Source of the DNA: Phymatolithon calcareum | Taxonomy: Eukaryota; Rhodophyta; Florideophyceae; Hapalidiales | Length of the DNA stretch: 64,000 nt | Assembly: GCA_977006965.1 (NCBI GenBank) | Contig: OZ345363.1 | Span: forward strand, 1,116,001-1,180,000 | Direction of reading: 5' to 3' | In this document: positions 21,742 to 32,844 of the stretch, piece after piece | Position numbering within the stretch: the stretch's first letter is position 1 | How the letters are laid out: the number at the start of each line of letters is the position of its first letter | Notes under the pieces: model-generated | Seen by the model: only the letters and a program-made list of their open reading frames with translations | Database searches by the model: none | Told to the model about the DNA's origin: nothing | Position numbers and translations under genes: made by a program

Positions 21742-22959
21742 CTATGCCCGTGGAGGCTGGGCTTCACGAAGTGCTGCCGTGCGGGTCGTGTCCACCGAAA
21801 GTTCGCCGGGACGAATAACATGTCCAAGGTAGCTAACCTTGTCGGTGAAAAACTTGCATTTCTCAAGCTTGAGAGATACACCGATATTCTTCAGGATGAT
21901 GAGCACCGTACGCACATGGTCGAAATGCGACGCGGTATCATTCGAAAAAATGATAATGTCGTCCAGGTAAACCAAAAATGTTTTCCATTTAAACTGTGAA
22001 AGCAGAATAAACAGCGTACGTTGGAATGTCGCGGGCGCGTTCGTCAGACCAAACGGCATTCTCTTGAAACGGTATAGGCCCGAGTGGCAAACAAAGGCTG
22101 TTTTATCGCGGTCGTCTCCCGCAATCGGGACCTGCCAGTAGCCAGAGTTACAATCCAGGGTGGAGAATACCTTTGCTGTGCCGAGTGAATCGATGCACTC
22201 GTCCATTCTCGGGATGGGATACGTATCCTTTACCGTCACTGCATTGAGCTTGCGATAATCGACGCAGAAGCGCAAAATTCTGTCTGATTTGGGTACCAAA
22301 ACCACCGGAGATGCCCAGAGTGACTGCGCTGGTTCAATCACTCCTTTCAACAGCATGCGATCCACTTCCGCCTGTTCCGCCTGGCGGGCTCGAGGGCCTG
22401 CGTGATATGGCGGCGAGGAGGCCGGTCTTGCTCCTGGAGTCAGATCAATATGGCGCGTGGTCGCCGATATTTCGCGAAGCTCGCCGCTACACATTCGCGA
22501 AAAGGGTATCAAGAGATCACGAATAGCGTCCCGATGATCTTCGGCTACGTGGGACAGGACTAAGCTCGCAAGACGTTCACGATTCTGCGCTGGCATAGCC
22601 TCGGTTGTGGTGTCACGAGGGAAAGAGATGACGGCTTCGGTATCCGGGATCAGTCCCAGAACCTCTGCGACGGACACAGAGCTGTTTAGCACTTCTGTCG
22701 GATGCGGCAAGACTGTACACACCACTTGCCCCTTTTTTAGAGAGCGCGCCATTTTCGAAAAATTCGCCACCAGGATCCAGAATTGCTCTTTCGGTGATAG
22801 AGTGGCCACGCCATTCGAGATCGAAATCTCGGATGCAGAATACAGCTTCGACAAGGGCTGCAGCACGGCTAGTCCCACCGGCTCCGATGACATCATCACC
22901 CAAGTTTGGGATTCGGGGCCCAGCGTGGTCGCTTTGGCTACCCGTAGCTTTGGTGACAT
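21742..22959 (-). pseudogene. Ty3/gypsy reverse transcriptase
   Basis: The longest open piece of pol (405 codons). The RT blocks are complete: GVIEPAQSLWASPVVLV, RFCVDYRKLNAVTVKD, FSTLDCNSGYWQ, FVCHSGLYRFKRMPFGLTNA, the catalytic YLDDIIIFS, and YLGHVI. The frame ends at a stop just before the RNase H linker, so the domain is intact but cut off from its partners. Confidence 0.9.
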
Positions 22960-23074
22960 GCGACCGGTGTACGGTCGTATTCTTGCATAATTGGAACTGG
23001 AGAGGCACTGGGTGGTCGCTTCAGTGCTCGCCGGGTGATAGAGATACGCGTGCCATCGGCCATCTCGATCTGCC

Positions 23075-23626
23075 TCAGTGAGGGTAAGATTGCCTCCACG
23101 AAGCGATCGCAGAATCTGCTACTAGTATCGCAGACGCAGCTAGGCGCTCGCAAACAATAAACTCTGTGCGAACAGAATACTGCCCCAATTGGACATTCAG
23201 TAATATTGTCCCTTCCAGGCGTAGCGGTCGTCCATTTGCATCCCGGATATCAGGAAGGGGATTTCCAGCGGCGACTTTCTGTTGGACTACCGGCGACAAT
23301 TCGCTCTTGCGGACATAATTAGGTTCAGCGCCGGTATCCAGAACGACAAGCTTCCGGATAGGGCTATTTTTGTCGTCCCCGACAAAAGCGTAGACCTTGT
23401 AATTCCGTTTCGTCGCCATCCCAAAAATGGCCTCCGGTGCTTCTGGGGCTCTGTGTCGCACCCAGGGCCGACACAACCCACGGCTTGATCTGTCGTTGCG
23501 CGAAAGTGCTCTGATCGGGCTTCTGAGCACCGCAATATTTTTCGAGCACGGGGTCAAAATGCTCGCTGGGTCTTCCCCTGTTACTGGGGCCCCACACTTT
23601 GTTTTTCGAAACAGCGGTTGGCGCAA
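23075..23626 (-). pseudogene. Ty3/gypsy aspartic protease
   Basis: The frame contains KLVVLDTGAEPNYVRKSEL, with the D-T-G catalytic triad of a retropepsin, followed by GRPLRLEGTILLNVQLG, the flap and second strand region. It precedes the RT frame in transcription sense, as in Ty3 pol. Confidence 0.7.
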
Positions 23627-25862
23627 TTGCTGGGTAGCCTTGTTTTGTAGCGTGCTTTCGTCCGATGATAGCTCTCCGTCGGTACGCGCCTTTTACTTTC
23701 TTCAGCCAGCTGTTCGACATTGTTTACGATTACGCCGATGTCTGACTCCCCGCATTCGGGCGCAATGTGCCCCACCGCATAGCAGTGAAAACAGATGAGG
23801 TCTTCTCGACACACGGCCCGTGGTCTGGGTCTATCGACCCACCCCGGTCTGTTAGAATATCCCCGTGTACCGGGAATGTGTGCCGCGGGAAAGTGGCGAG
23901 CGATGGGGGCAAACTTGCGAGTTGTTGCCAGAAGTAAAGATTCAGCCTGAACTAGGTCCAACTCGGAGGGATCCACGATAGTCGACGGCAAGTCGGAGGT
24001 CGTGATCGAGGACGAAATGCCAGATGATTCGGAGCCGCCGAAGGAGAGGAGCTCACCACTACCTTGCTGCGTCATGTGAGGTGGATGTGCTCTCCTCCAG
24101 AAAAAGTGCAGGAGCACGGCGCCGCAATGTAATGTACCGTGTCGAAGTTGTTGTCTTCCGAACTAAAGCTCTGTTAGCGGCACCTTCCGTGCGTGCGAAC
24201 TCAACTAGTTCGAGGAAGCTAATCTCTGGATGAGCCTCCCGATGTTGTGAAAAAAGTGGCTGTATTTCCGGTGCGAGCCGGATTCAAACATCGTGCATTT
24301 TTCGTCCAATGAGAAAACATTATTACCTCGAGGGCATGCGACATCCAGCCGTGTGCTGTAATCGCGCTCGTCCTCCCCGTCTTGCTGTTGTACGTCGCGC
24401 AAATCTCGCAGTGCAGTTTGTATCGATGATGAGGCAGCAAACGATCGGAGCAGGTACTGCACTGCTTCCGGCCAACATGTGACACTGCCACCGGATGTCG
24501 AAGATGAATTGCGAATGGATTCAAATTGGCTCAGAGCGAACCCGCGGAGGTAATGTGGGAGCGTAAGTTAAGCTTTCGCCTGGCTCATCCGAAGTGTATC
24601 AGATTCACGAACGAAGCGATATAGGAAGTCCAGGATGAGGATTGGATCTTTCCCGTCGAACGGGGCTTTTGATAGTATCTCCAGTCGTCTTATCTAGTCC
24701 TTTACCTTTCCGGTTTCCCTTGAGTCGCGATCTTGTGAGGTGTTTCGGAGTCGGTACGTCCTATAAGATAGGGCCTTCTTGTACTGGGAGTTCGTAGCGC
24801 GAAGGCGGCGAAGACCAATGTGTTTTGGGCCTTTGCTTTTCTTCTCCTTCTTTCTCCGTGTGGATTCTTGCGTACGACGCGAAGGGGAAATCTTTCGCGA
24901 GCGCTCCCGGGATCTGGATACGTATCGGTGTGAGCTTTTGCGTCTATGCCTATGGCGCCCGTAGGAACGGTCAGTTGAAGAATCCGAGCTACTCGGACTT
25001 GAAGTCCCGTCATCGTCGTCATCCCCGCCCTGCTCCGGGTTTTCGTCCGTGCTGTCGTCATCGCTATCCGATGAGCTGCCGGAGTAGTCCGGGTACTTGT
25101 CAGTCCGGCGTGTGCGGACGATTATCGCTCTTGGAGGACTGGCGATGTTTAGATCTCCTCCCTTTTCTCGGCTTCGAGTCACGGACGTCCGACGAAATTG
25201 GGGGAATGATTTCGATTCGCCGTCGCGCCTGTGCCAGAAAGACTGTTTTCCAATCAGCCTTCGAATTAGCGACGCTCAGTGATGTACCGCCGTCATCTGC
25301 GTCGCGGATTTCCTGACACGTGCTTCGCCCCATTTTCACCATCCCGTCATGATTCTCAACGTCGACTCGAATCGTCCGGAGATCTTCTATGACCCGATTT
25401 CGTATATCCTCTGGAGCGGCGTTAGGGGAAGTCGTCCTTAACATTAGCATGTTCGCCGAATCCCGCAATTCCGAAACAGCTGACGAACTGTTGTGAGTCG
25501 GGACTCAATCAGGTGTAGGGCGGCCACTTCTGCGTCCTTAGATAAGGCATTCTCCTGCTTGGGTCCGGATCCCTCTTCACATTGAACGCTACCAGGCTCA
25601 TGATAGCCGGTTTCCGCTTTTCCCGGGATGGCACCGACATCGGCGGCACATTCGCGTGAACTATGCCTCGAGGACACTCGACTGCGCAAATTATGACCAT
25701 GGCAGGAGCGACCTGCTCGCCGCCGGAAGTGCGAGAGTCGGAATTGGCCTTTGATCCCTTGCGGGAATTCTTGTCCGACGTTCTAGACGTCCTTGATGGT
25801 CCTCCGGGACATTCTTGACGCTTGGGTCTCGGCATGTTGGCGTCGGAGGCCAACGGTGACAT
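23581..25862 (-). pseudogene. Ty3/gypsy gag, fragmented
   Basis: Several overlapping frames make up a damaged gag. A C-terminal zinc knuckle CFHCYAVGHIAPEC (CX2CX4HX4C) lies at about 23752-23793. Upstream, 24205-24462 has LRDLRDVQQQDGEDERDY, a typical retrotransposon Gag helix. An arginine/serine-rich acidic-basic stretch occupies 24694-25182. The order is right but at least three frame changes separate the pieces. Confidence 0.6.
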
Positions 25863-25960
25863 GCCAACGTTTGTTCGGGGCGAAGACGTATAATAGGTCT
25901 TCGCGGAATTGTACTTCCCGAATACGGGAATAACGAAGTGGTAGAAAGGTGAACATTTCT

Positions 25961-25974
25961 AGGTCGGGAGACCA
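25961..25974 (-). promoter_or_regulatory. chromovirus primer binding site
   Basis: Two bases inside the 5' LTR, the minus strand reads TGGTCTCCCGACCT. This begins with TGG, complementary to a tRNA CCA end. Its complement TCGGGAGACCA is one base off the 3' end of eukaryotic tyrosine tRNA (CCGGGAGACCA) as I remember it, so tRNA-Tyr is a possible primer. Confidence 0.45.
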
Positions 25975-25976
25975 GC

Positions 25977-26387
25977 TGTCCTGCAAAGCCCTATGGAGGG
26001 CTTGCCGATCGGTCTTCGGGACCCCCTTTCCGCGACAGCACGACAGAGCGAAGTCGGACGCGCGTTGTAGTTGCGGTTTGTAGGACCGCACGCGCGCACG
26101 ACGGAGGGAAGTGGTAAAGAGAGAGAAATAGAAAAGGAAGAGAAACAAGAAAAAGCAAAAGGTACGGGTTTTTTCGGTCGGTTTGGGTTGCGTAACGGTA
26201 CTGGCGACGAACTGACCCGGACTGGGTAACAGGCAACGTAAGAACCGGAATCGCAGAGCCCGAAAACCTCCTTGTCCCTCCCCTCGCCCCCGACGGCCAC
26301 TACGACTATAAGAACAGTGGCATACAGTATACTGCTTACAGAAGGGGGAAAATAGAGGGCAACTAGATCACGGAGTATTGCACCACA
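25977..26387 (-). repeat. chromovirus 5' LTR
   Basis: This is the right copy; it begins TGTCCTGCAAAG and ends TGCACCACA. It pairs with 16879-17291 and is followed by the target duplication CAAGC. Confidence 0.85.
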
Positions 26388-26392
26388 CAAGC

Positions 26393-26697
26393 GTACAATA
26401 TTAGCTTTTCACTTCTTGTTTCAGGATGCAGTGGCGAGTAAGACTGTTGCAAGCAGACAATGCAAACGTTTGGCAGCCGGAGCTCACTAAGGGAAAACGG
26501 GAGCAATTTGATCCTACAATTTTTGGTTTATGTGGGTCCCAAATGCTGCTGTGCGTCCCTGTGTTACGGCCCAATACAACTGTTTATTGGCCTTCTCACG
26601 CAATTTGTATTGCAATACGACTGCTTCCTCCCAATAGAGCTCTAATAGCAATATATTGCAATATATTTTTACGGCCATATATTGCAATGAACCCCTG
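26393..26697. repeat. AT-rich hAT-type end
   Basis: This contains repeated TATTGCAATA words (26605-26690) and ends at 26697 with CCCCTG, the complement of a CAGGGG start. The same word style and CAGG start occur at the ends of the hAT derivatives at 30710 and 44207. The partner end was not found, so the element boundary is open. Confidence 0.35.
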
Positions 26698-26721
26698 ACC
26701 ACGACGACGGTGGCCGAAAGC

Positions 26722-26942
26722 AAAGGACGGCGCATCCCGCTTGTTTACTCGACTGCTAGATTCTGCCATCGCATCGTCCGTGAGCTTGACCGGTCGACTT
26801 CTCTCCAAGTGGACATCCCCATCCACATCCAGTGGGTATGCTGGGGAACGTCCACTTGAAGAGAAGTCGACGGATCTAGCTCACGGACGATGCGATGGTA
26901 GAACTTATCAGTAGAGTCAACAAGCAGGACTCATCGCCTTCT
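26722..26942. repeat. long inverted repeat (hairpin)
   Basis: Two arms of about 80-90 bp (26722-26812 and 26852-26942) are nearly complementary, for example CCATCGCATCGTCCGTGAGC against GCTCACGGACGATGCGATGG. The loop is about 40 bp. No frame is encoded. It could be a foldback transposon or a source of small RNA; nothing in the sequence decides. Confidence 0.75.
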
Positions 26943-27276
26943 TTACTGAGGTCTCGTTCTTTCAAAAAGGAAGAGTTGTTCGTTTGTTAAACTTGTTGAT
27001 GTTATAGTTTAAGGGTGACATATAGCTCAGCTATGGCATCATCGTTTTGCAGCGCAGTCCAAGAGTGTACCCTCGTTCAAACGCGGGGAGGAACTTACCC
27101 ATTGGATGTCTTGTGTGAGAGTCGCGCTTCATACACCAAACCAGGAACGTTGATCAGAACGCCGCCAGATGCCGTAACCCCTCATGCCGAGTCGAGATTC
27201 CAGACAGTTCTTGCATTGTGCACCTGAGCGACGTGCTTTTCATTTATTTCCGCCGTCGGGGGGACATTGTTTTTCA

Positions 27277-27450
27277 TTCCGCTTTCGCATCAACCTAATC
27301 ACCCATTCCGCTTTCGCAGCGACGATCCTCTCTATTCCACCCTCGAAGAGACGATCCTCGTCATTCCTCTTTGGAAGAGACGATACTATTCATTCCGGAT
27401 TCAAGGCTACGATACTACATTCTGTCTTCGCCTCAACGGCGGTATAAAAT
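27277..27450. repeat. degenerate 30-bp tandem repeat, about six units
   Basis: Successive units follow the pattern CATTCCGCTTTCG...ACGATCCTCT with substitutions and small length changes. The block lies just downstream (minus-strand sense) of the stop of the LINE fragment at 27520-28310, so it may be part of that element's 3' untranslated region. Confidence 0.6.
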
Positions 27451-27519
27451 TGCACCGTCTCCTCGAACGCGGAATTCTTTAATTCATTTTGCCTTTCCCC
27501 CAATGGGGCTAGCAGCGCT

Positions 27520-28310
27520 TCGAGAGTCTAAGTGTCTTCCATTCTATCCTATCGTTAGCGAGTTTGATTTCGATTTTCCCGTCTCGTCTAGGTACATCAC
27601 CAAAGAGTGGTTCTTGCGTTGGGCTGACGTATTGTAGCAGCACCTGGCGAATCGGACGGTGCTCTTCCATTCTAAAAATGTGTCCAAGCCAGTTCCATGA
27701 TCAGAATTCCGTCCATTGGTGCTGTGATTCCAAGAACGTCGTATCCTCATCGTGATGTTGGAGAGTCTGCCACAGTTCCAAGTCGCAGCATGGAGTTTGG
27801 TGGAGAAACTTGTCGCTTCCAGAGTGCCTTCTCGGCCTCCTACTCGCCCCTTCCGGGACGGGTCCCTTCGCAGAAACCGAAGGGATCTGTTGCACTCTCA
27901 GAATCGGCAAAGAAGTCGGCACTCGCTCTCGCCAATTGTGGCTTTCTTGAAATGCGATACTGTACTCGCTGCGATGAGCGGTGCCTTATAAGCTATCGAA
28001 TTCTCCAACCCACCGGCTGGGGGTTGCGTATCACACCCCAGAAATATCGACACTATCCTATCATTTTCAGGTAAAACGGCTACCTCGATATGCACGTGCG
28101 AGTCAGTGACCCAACTTAGAGATCTCTTGGTGCCTCCCATCCTGTGATTGTTTCGACTGTCATGTCTGACGAGCTGACACATGCGGGTGGCCACCTGACG
28201 TGGTCGCTCTATAGGATCTCCTTTAAGTCTTGTGTTTTCAGTGTCTTTCTTAGCCTTCTTGTTTCGCCATTAACCGAGCTCACATTGCAAGCTACTGTTT
28301 TGTTCAACGA
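27520..28310 (-). pseudogene. LINE fragment (RT C-terminal domain)
   Basis: Minus-strand translation of 27720-27523 gives WNWLGHIFRMEEHRPIRQV and later VPRRDGKIEIKLANDR before a stop. The WLGHxxRM motif is typical of the region after the RT in several LINE clades. Further upstream on the same strand (28310-28070) weak endonuclease-like pieces appear in more than one frame, with the RT apparently deleted. A diverged copy of the C-terminal part is at 55110-55340. Confidence 0.5.
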
Positions 28311-28319
28311 CAAGAGACA

Positions 28320-29281
28320 TACACTGCAATTTCAGATTTCCAGTGACATGGCACAGATTCTGTGCTGCGCGCGGATGCGTGCATTACAGGACAGGAAAAA
28401 CGCGGATGCGGAATGGATGTTATCCTCGCTTCGAATTCGGATGAATATATCGTCAATGCGAAAGCGCAATAAGGCAGCCAACAAGCTTTGAAAATGACGA
28501 TCTACTTGAAGTTACTATAGGAAAAACCAGAGCTCTTACCCGGAAGTAGAAGCTCATCGACGGCCACAATGATAAAGTACAGGAAGTGATATGGAGTGGT
28601 ATAATTAGTACATCTCGCACAGCTCTTTCGTTCAGGGCTTCGATAATTTTGCAAAGCTACTCTCGGTTTGGCTGTCACGCAGAAACATGTTCAACATATA
28701 CCACCAGAGGCGAGTTTAGTCGAGCTTCAAAAGGCGTCGTCGTAATGCGTCCAGAAGTTGAATTCAGATATTAATCGACAACCTGAAAATATATTGCTCT
28801 CTCTGCGAAAAGACAAAGAATGTACGTATGCTTAAAAGAAGGGAATATTAAGACATTTTCCATTCAGGCTCACTAGCAGACAAAGTTTCCAAGTACCAGC
28901 TCCCTTTCTCAGCGCTAAAGGGAAATGTGGACGAAGAAAATGCGTAAAAACATCATCTTCAACTGCGTATTTGTCCTGCATTATTGTCTTCGCTTCGAAT
29001 GATGTCGCAATTGCTACTTGCTGCTTTACAATGTGCATTCTCCAACCCTTACGCTGGAATGGTCCGAAGAATCAGTTCTCCTGTACGGCTCTCGCACTCG
29101 TGCTCTCTCTATGACATCAGCCTGATCGATTGTGGATTTGGAACTGAAGTGCTGAGGCCTCATGGCTCATCCCAGGTTATGCTCAAAATGCCTGCAGATG
29201 CCATGATAAAAAATACAAAAAAAGCATACCAGTAGAAAGGGTGTCGCACGACCCCCGAACCAGGATCAACCTGGCGATCTG
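28320..29281. other. no gene recognised
   Basis: Short frames without family features. No repeat ends are visible. Confidence 0.35.
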
Positions 29282-29737
29282 GTGTTGCATCAAACGATAC
29301 CTCTCACTTTGGAAGCGGCACGACCCATTATCAAGCCGCCCTGTAGAAGCAAACCAGTGACCCTACCTACGCTTAGGAAAGATCTACACATCTCGCAGAG
29401 ACATGCAGAGGTGGTACAGCACCATCTCTTAGCGAACTGCTGTCCTATTGTAGCAAGATTTCACCAAGGACACAGCGGGGATGAATCGCTACTCTACGAA
29501 CCAGTGTGCAAGATGTGCCCGTGTGGCATCACGGAGACAGTGGAGCACCTCATCCTGCGCTGTCCTGGTCGGGCTGCCTCTCGACGACAATTCATCGGAA
29601 GAGTGCGTGGCAAAACGGTAGAAGATCTGTCCAGGGAGAGACCCGTAGAGATACTCCAATATTTGAACAATGGACGGGTGGATGTGGTTTACTTCAAGCT
29701 CTCGTTGTCTTCATTGCACCTAAGATGCTTATCATAG
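29282..29737 (+). pseudogene. LINE 3' end fragment with CCHC-type motif
   Basis: The 151-codon frame contains CKMCPCGITETVEHLILRCP, matching the C-x2-C ... H-x4-C motif found near the end of Jockey/R1-type ORF2 proteins. It is preceded by a helical segment (HAEVVQHHLLANCC) usual for that position. The rest of ORF2 is absent upstream, so this is a 5'-truncated copy of a LINE family different from the one at 10498-15004. Confidence 0.6.
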
Positions 29738-29739
29738 CG

Positions 29740-30470
29740 CTAAATCGCGTTGCCTACATTTCTACTTCGTGTTGCGTCGACGGCGGTTTGCAATCCTGTT
29801 TCTTCTTGCTCTGAAAGAGATTGTTTAGACATGAGAATAGACATCTCGCTTGGCGCGTGATCGAGTGCACGGTCTTCTGATCCCTTATTCTCTTGATGGG
29901 GGTATGGGAAGAGATGGAATAGCCAGTGGGTGCACATGAGCTTGTACTTTGCTTTCTTGAGACGGCGGAAGGTATAATCCTTCGCCTCAGTACCAATCCA
30001 GCCTGTCGAAGCTTACCTTGCACGTTCGGAATGGGTTTGCGAGCATGTTTCAGACTTACAGTCCTTCGTTATTTGAATAATGAGAACTTGGCGTTAATTA
30101 CCGCATTCTGCATTAAGGAAAAAAAGAACCTGGTGATCAATGCCTGTCAATGATGTAGAACAAGGATCGGCTGCGAGCGAACTGTGTGTATGACAATGAT
30201 GGACAAAACAAAAAGGTGTCGAGGTCTGTAAAACTCCAGTGCAAGACTGGATGTGGTCGGGACGAACACCTTCGAGGTCGGCGAATTCAAGCGCGACGCT
30301 AGATGTAGACCCAGACGGCGAGCTCTTGCGTGGTAACAAGAGGAGACCTGATGAGCGGTGAGCGAAATGCTCTACGAACATGCAATGAACTTATAAACGT
30401 GATTGACCTCTCTAGGAGTCCGAAGCGGGGATGGCGCTTGAGCTAAATACTGTCTGCTGGAGATGCAATG
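29740..30470. other. no gene recognised
   Basis: No recognisable coding sequence. The beginning may be 3' untranslated sequence of the LINE fragment before it. Confidence 0.35.
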
Positions 30471-30848
30471 CAGAACTATTTGACGGACACCCTCAATTGA
30501 GGGGCGATTTGAAAGCTCGAAAAAGTCCATAAAGCAAATTCGAAACAGATCGCTCACCCCATCTTCGTAAAGCCTGGCTTTTCTTCCGTGCGAGGAGTAT
30601 CCACACTACTGCCTTAAATTCGCTTCGTTCGGCGCTAGCAACGAAAATATGCTGGTAACGCAATGGTACCAGACTTGCCATTCCAGGAGAAAAACACCGG
30701 CCGCGCGCGCAGGGAATGAAAGCAGTATACTGCTATTGCAATTTACGGCAATATACTGCTCCTTCCGTAAATTGCACTTTCCTTTCCAATTGCAATATGT
30801 ATTGGCCAGCAGATGTGAATAAGATCTGGTGACGAACGTACCACGCAT

Positions 30849-31030
30849 GATGATGATGATGATTTCTTTATTCCCCTAAGGGGCTAGCACGTCTAGAAGG
30901 CTTCATGCGACTCCACTTGCTGTGATCGGAAGCGCCTTTTATGGACGATTCGATACTTTGGTTTGGGATATCGCCAAGGAGAGAGGCATATGTTCTGGGT
31001 AAGCATTGTAGCAGTATCCTGCGGACGAGC
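30849..31030 (-). mobile_element. 182-bp truncated LINE with 13-bp target duplication
   Basis: ACGTACCACGCAT occurs immediately on both sides (30836-30848 and 31031-31043). On the minus strand the insert ends in a run of ATC triplets after AATAAAGAAATC, a common LINE 3' end. The minus-strand frame reads ARPQDTATMLTQN and ends at a stop near 30894, consistent with the last residues of an ORF2. This is a severely 5'-truncated target-primed insertion. Confidence 0.75.
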
Positions 31031-31189
31031 ACGTACCACGCATCGATACACTCTCGCTCTTCTATTTTTGTCGATGTGCTGTCCCCACTCCGTTTCTACT
31101 ATTTTGTTTACACTCTGAATTGAGCCTGCTACTCTCGACTCTCCCCCATCGTTCACACCCCTCTCTCCGTGGTTGCACCCTCGAATTGA

Positions 31190-31775
31190 CGATGTCCGTC
31201 CGACCTAAGCGAGAGCATGTCGTCAAAGCGCTCATGACGCAAGAACCTGATGCTGTCAAGACCATTACTTCGCGAAAGAGGAATGCTCGCAAAGTGACTG
31301 GCTGGGTCTATAAGTGTCCGCGAAAAGACCGCTGCAAAAACATTCCGCCTGTTTTCTCATTTGAGAAAGGAGCTGGATGGACTAACCCGTACTCGCACCT
31401 GGTCTCTTGCGTTGCGGGTGGCGAAGAGACAAAGTTGATGGAATTGTATCGCGTAAGTTCAACGCTCGAAGTTGAAGACGGAGGAGATGGGCGAATTTCG
31501 TCCTACTTTGAAACAACCCTGTCAAGCACGGATCGCGTGCTATGTACCACTACAAGGATGTCATTGTCTCACTATCTCTCCCTATCACTTATATCGAAAA
31601 TTCGCGCTTCCGAGATTTCAGCAAGTTTGGTGTGGGCATTTCTATCAAAGCGTTCCGCGAAACGGTGTTCAAGTTGGTAGAAGTGGTTGACGCAGGCGTG
31701 AGAAACGATTTGAAGGACACGCGAGGCGCCGTCATGCACGATGCAGGAGGTACTGCTGACCATGTAACGCCTTAA
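31190..31775 (+). pseudogene. hAT-1 transposase N-terminal part, frameshifted
   Basis: The first frame (to about 31530) has CPRKDRC and NPYSHLVSC, a CX5C...HxxxC finger, then an acidic GRISSYFETTL linker. The second frame (31542-31775) continues MYHYKDVIVSLSLPI, FRDFSKFGVGISIKAFRETV and DTRGAVMHDAG, the conserved start of the hAT core domain. A single frame change joins them near 31535. The frame then ends; the RNase H-like core and dimerisation domain are absent. Confidence 0.7.
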
Positions 31776-32144
31776 TCGCAATTGCGCTCAATGCAATAGA
31801 ACTAGCAATTGGTAGCGCGGGAGTTATTGCAATAGCAATTGATGGCGCGAGAGTTATTGCGGTAGCAATTGCACTTTCATAACGAGTCCCAATAAATATG
31901 CGGTATATTGCTCCCATTCCCTGCGCGCGCAGTCGGTACATCAGTACACACCAAGGCAGCATCGGTAACCGATCTCAAAGAGTGCTTCATACCATATGGA
32001 GCCATTTCGAAGTCCAAAAAGGTGAGTTGTATGGTCAGAATGTACTTGCGGAGAAAGTCAACGGTGGCGCGAGCATGACAAATCGTGTGACAAGGATTCT
32101 AACTCCTCATCCATTGAAGAACACTACGAGTAAGACAGTCAGTA

Positions 32145-32844
32145 TTGTCAACTTCAAGGCAGAGAACGCTGACGATGACATTTCAAACGCTCAGCAGCTT
32201 GAACCGAGCCAGCAACGGCAAATCGCGGTACAACCCTGGTATGCTTACAGTGCTCATTCTTGCCAATCTTCATCGCGAAATGCCTGCTTATCGTCTACAG
32301 TCGAGATCACATGCTCCTCAGAAGGGCACAAAAGCTTCAATACAATCTTTAGAGGCTCTAAACGCCCTTTTCCGAGCTTTCTCGCTTAGGGCTTTCAGGG
32401 CCCTTGGGACCAACCATCGCATCGGGAACTTGACGTCATCACGCCCGACCGGGAGCCGAATACCAGCGCTCATTGGGTGCCAAGGTACAAGCGGAAAGTT
32501 CTATTTCCGTGTTAGGGACGATTTTTCTCTCAGTGGTAGAAACTTCGCAATCTAAACGGAGACTTCTTATCCGAGAATTGTGGTATTGGACTTCATTCGA
32601 AGTACAGTTGCGTGATGACGATATTTCTTCAAGTTACCTGCGAAATATTGAAGCTTGGACGTCCTCTAAGCTGAGAAAAAAGGGGCGAAAAGAGAATTCA
32701 GTGACAGAGCCTATTAGGTTCTTCAAAATAATCGTCCTCACGGCAAGAGTTGAGTTCGGCGCTGAGAGCGCTTTCTGGAAGTCTACCAGGCCGAAAAAGT
32801 ATTTCCCCTGCCCTTCTTCTTCAAAAACAGGGATGCCGGTTGCC
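32145..32844 (+). pseudogene. PiggyBac-like (DDE_Tnp_1_7) transposase relic, copy B
   Basis: The frame at 32473-32844 reads SKRRLLIRELWYW, EPIRFFKIIVLTARVEFG and AFWKSTRPKKYFPCP then KTGMPVAQ. This resembles the start of PiggyBac-type transposase domains (I-L-x-x-x-x-R-F-E-F, L-W, K-Y-x-P-A-P, G-K-T-G-M-S). The hAT-2 insertion interrupts it; on the far side (34109-34400) out-of-frame pieces such as ALSYLVSADSA recall the ADSYFASVDTA block. A parallel frame (32145-32555) overlaps and shows earlier sequence is shifted. The family call is by pattern only. Confidence 0.5.

Larger units (their letters stand above)
16879..26387 (-). mobile_element. Ty3/gypsy chromovirus, degenerate
   Basis: Two LTRs of 413 and 411 bp (TG...CA) enclose about 8.7 kb. 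The direct 5-bp target duplication CAAGC is at 16874-16878 and 26388-26392. On the minus strand the order is gag with zinc knuckle, protease, reverse transcriptase, RNase H, integrase, chromodomain, which is the Ty3/gypsy order with the chromodomain diagnostic of chromoviruses. Frameshifts and stops break nearly every junction. The LTRs differ at roughly twenty positions by eye, so the insertion is clearly older than the copia element at 36285. Confidence 0.9.
30710..31923 (+). mobile_element. hAT-1 deletion derivative
   Basis: The left end begins CAGGGAATGAAAGCAGTATA; the right end, read on the minus strand, begins CAGGGAATGGGAGCAATATA. The flanking 8-mers CGCGCGCG (30702-30709) and CGCGCGCA (31924-31931) differ by one base. 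The empty site is preserved in copy C at 42165-42172. It encodes on the plus strand a zinc finger and the start of a hAT transposase but no catalytic core or dimerisation domain. A 182-bp LINE fragment (30849-31030) has landed inside it. Confidence 0.8.
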
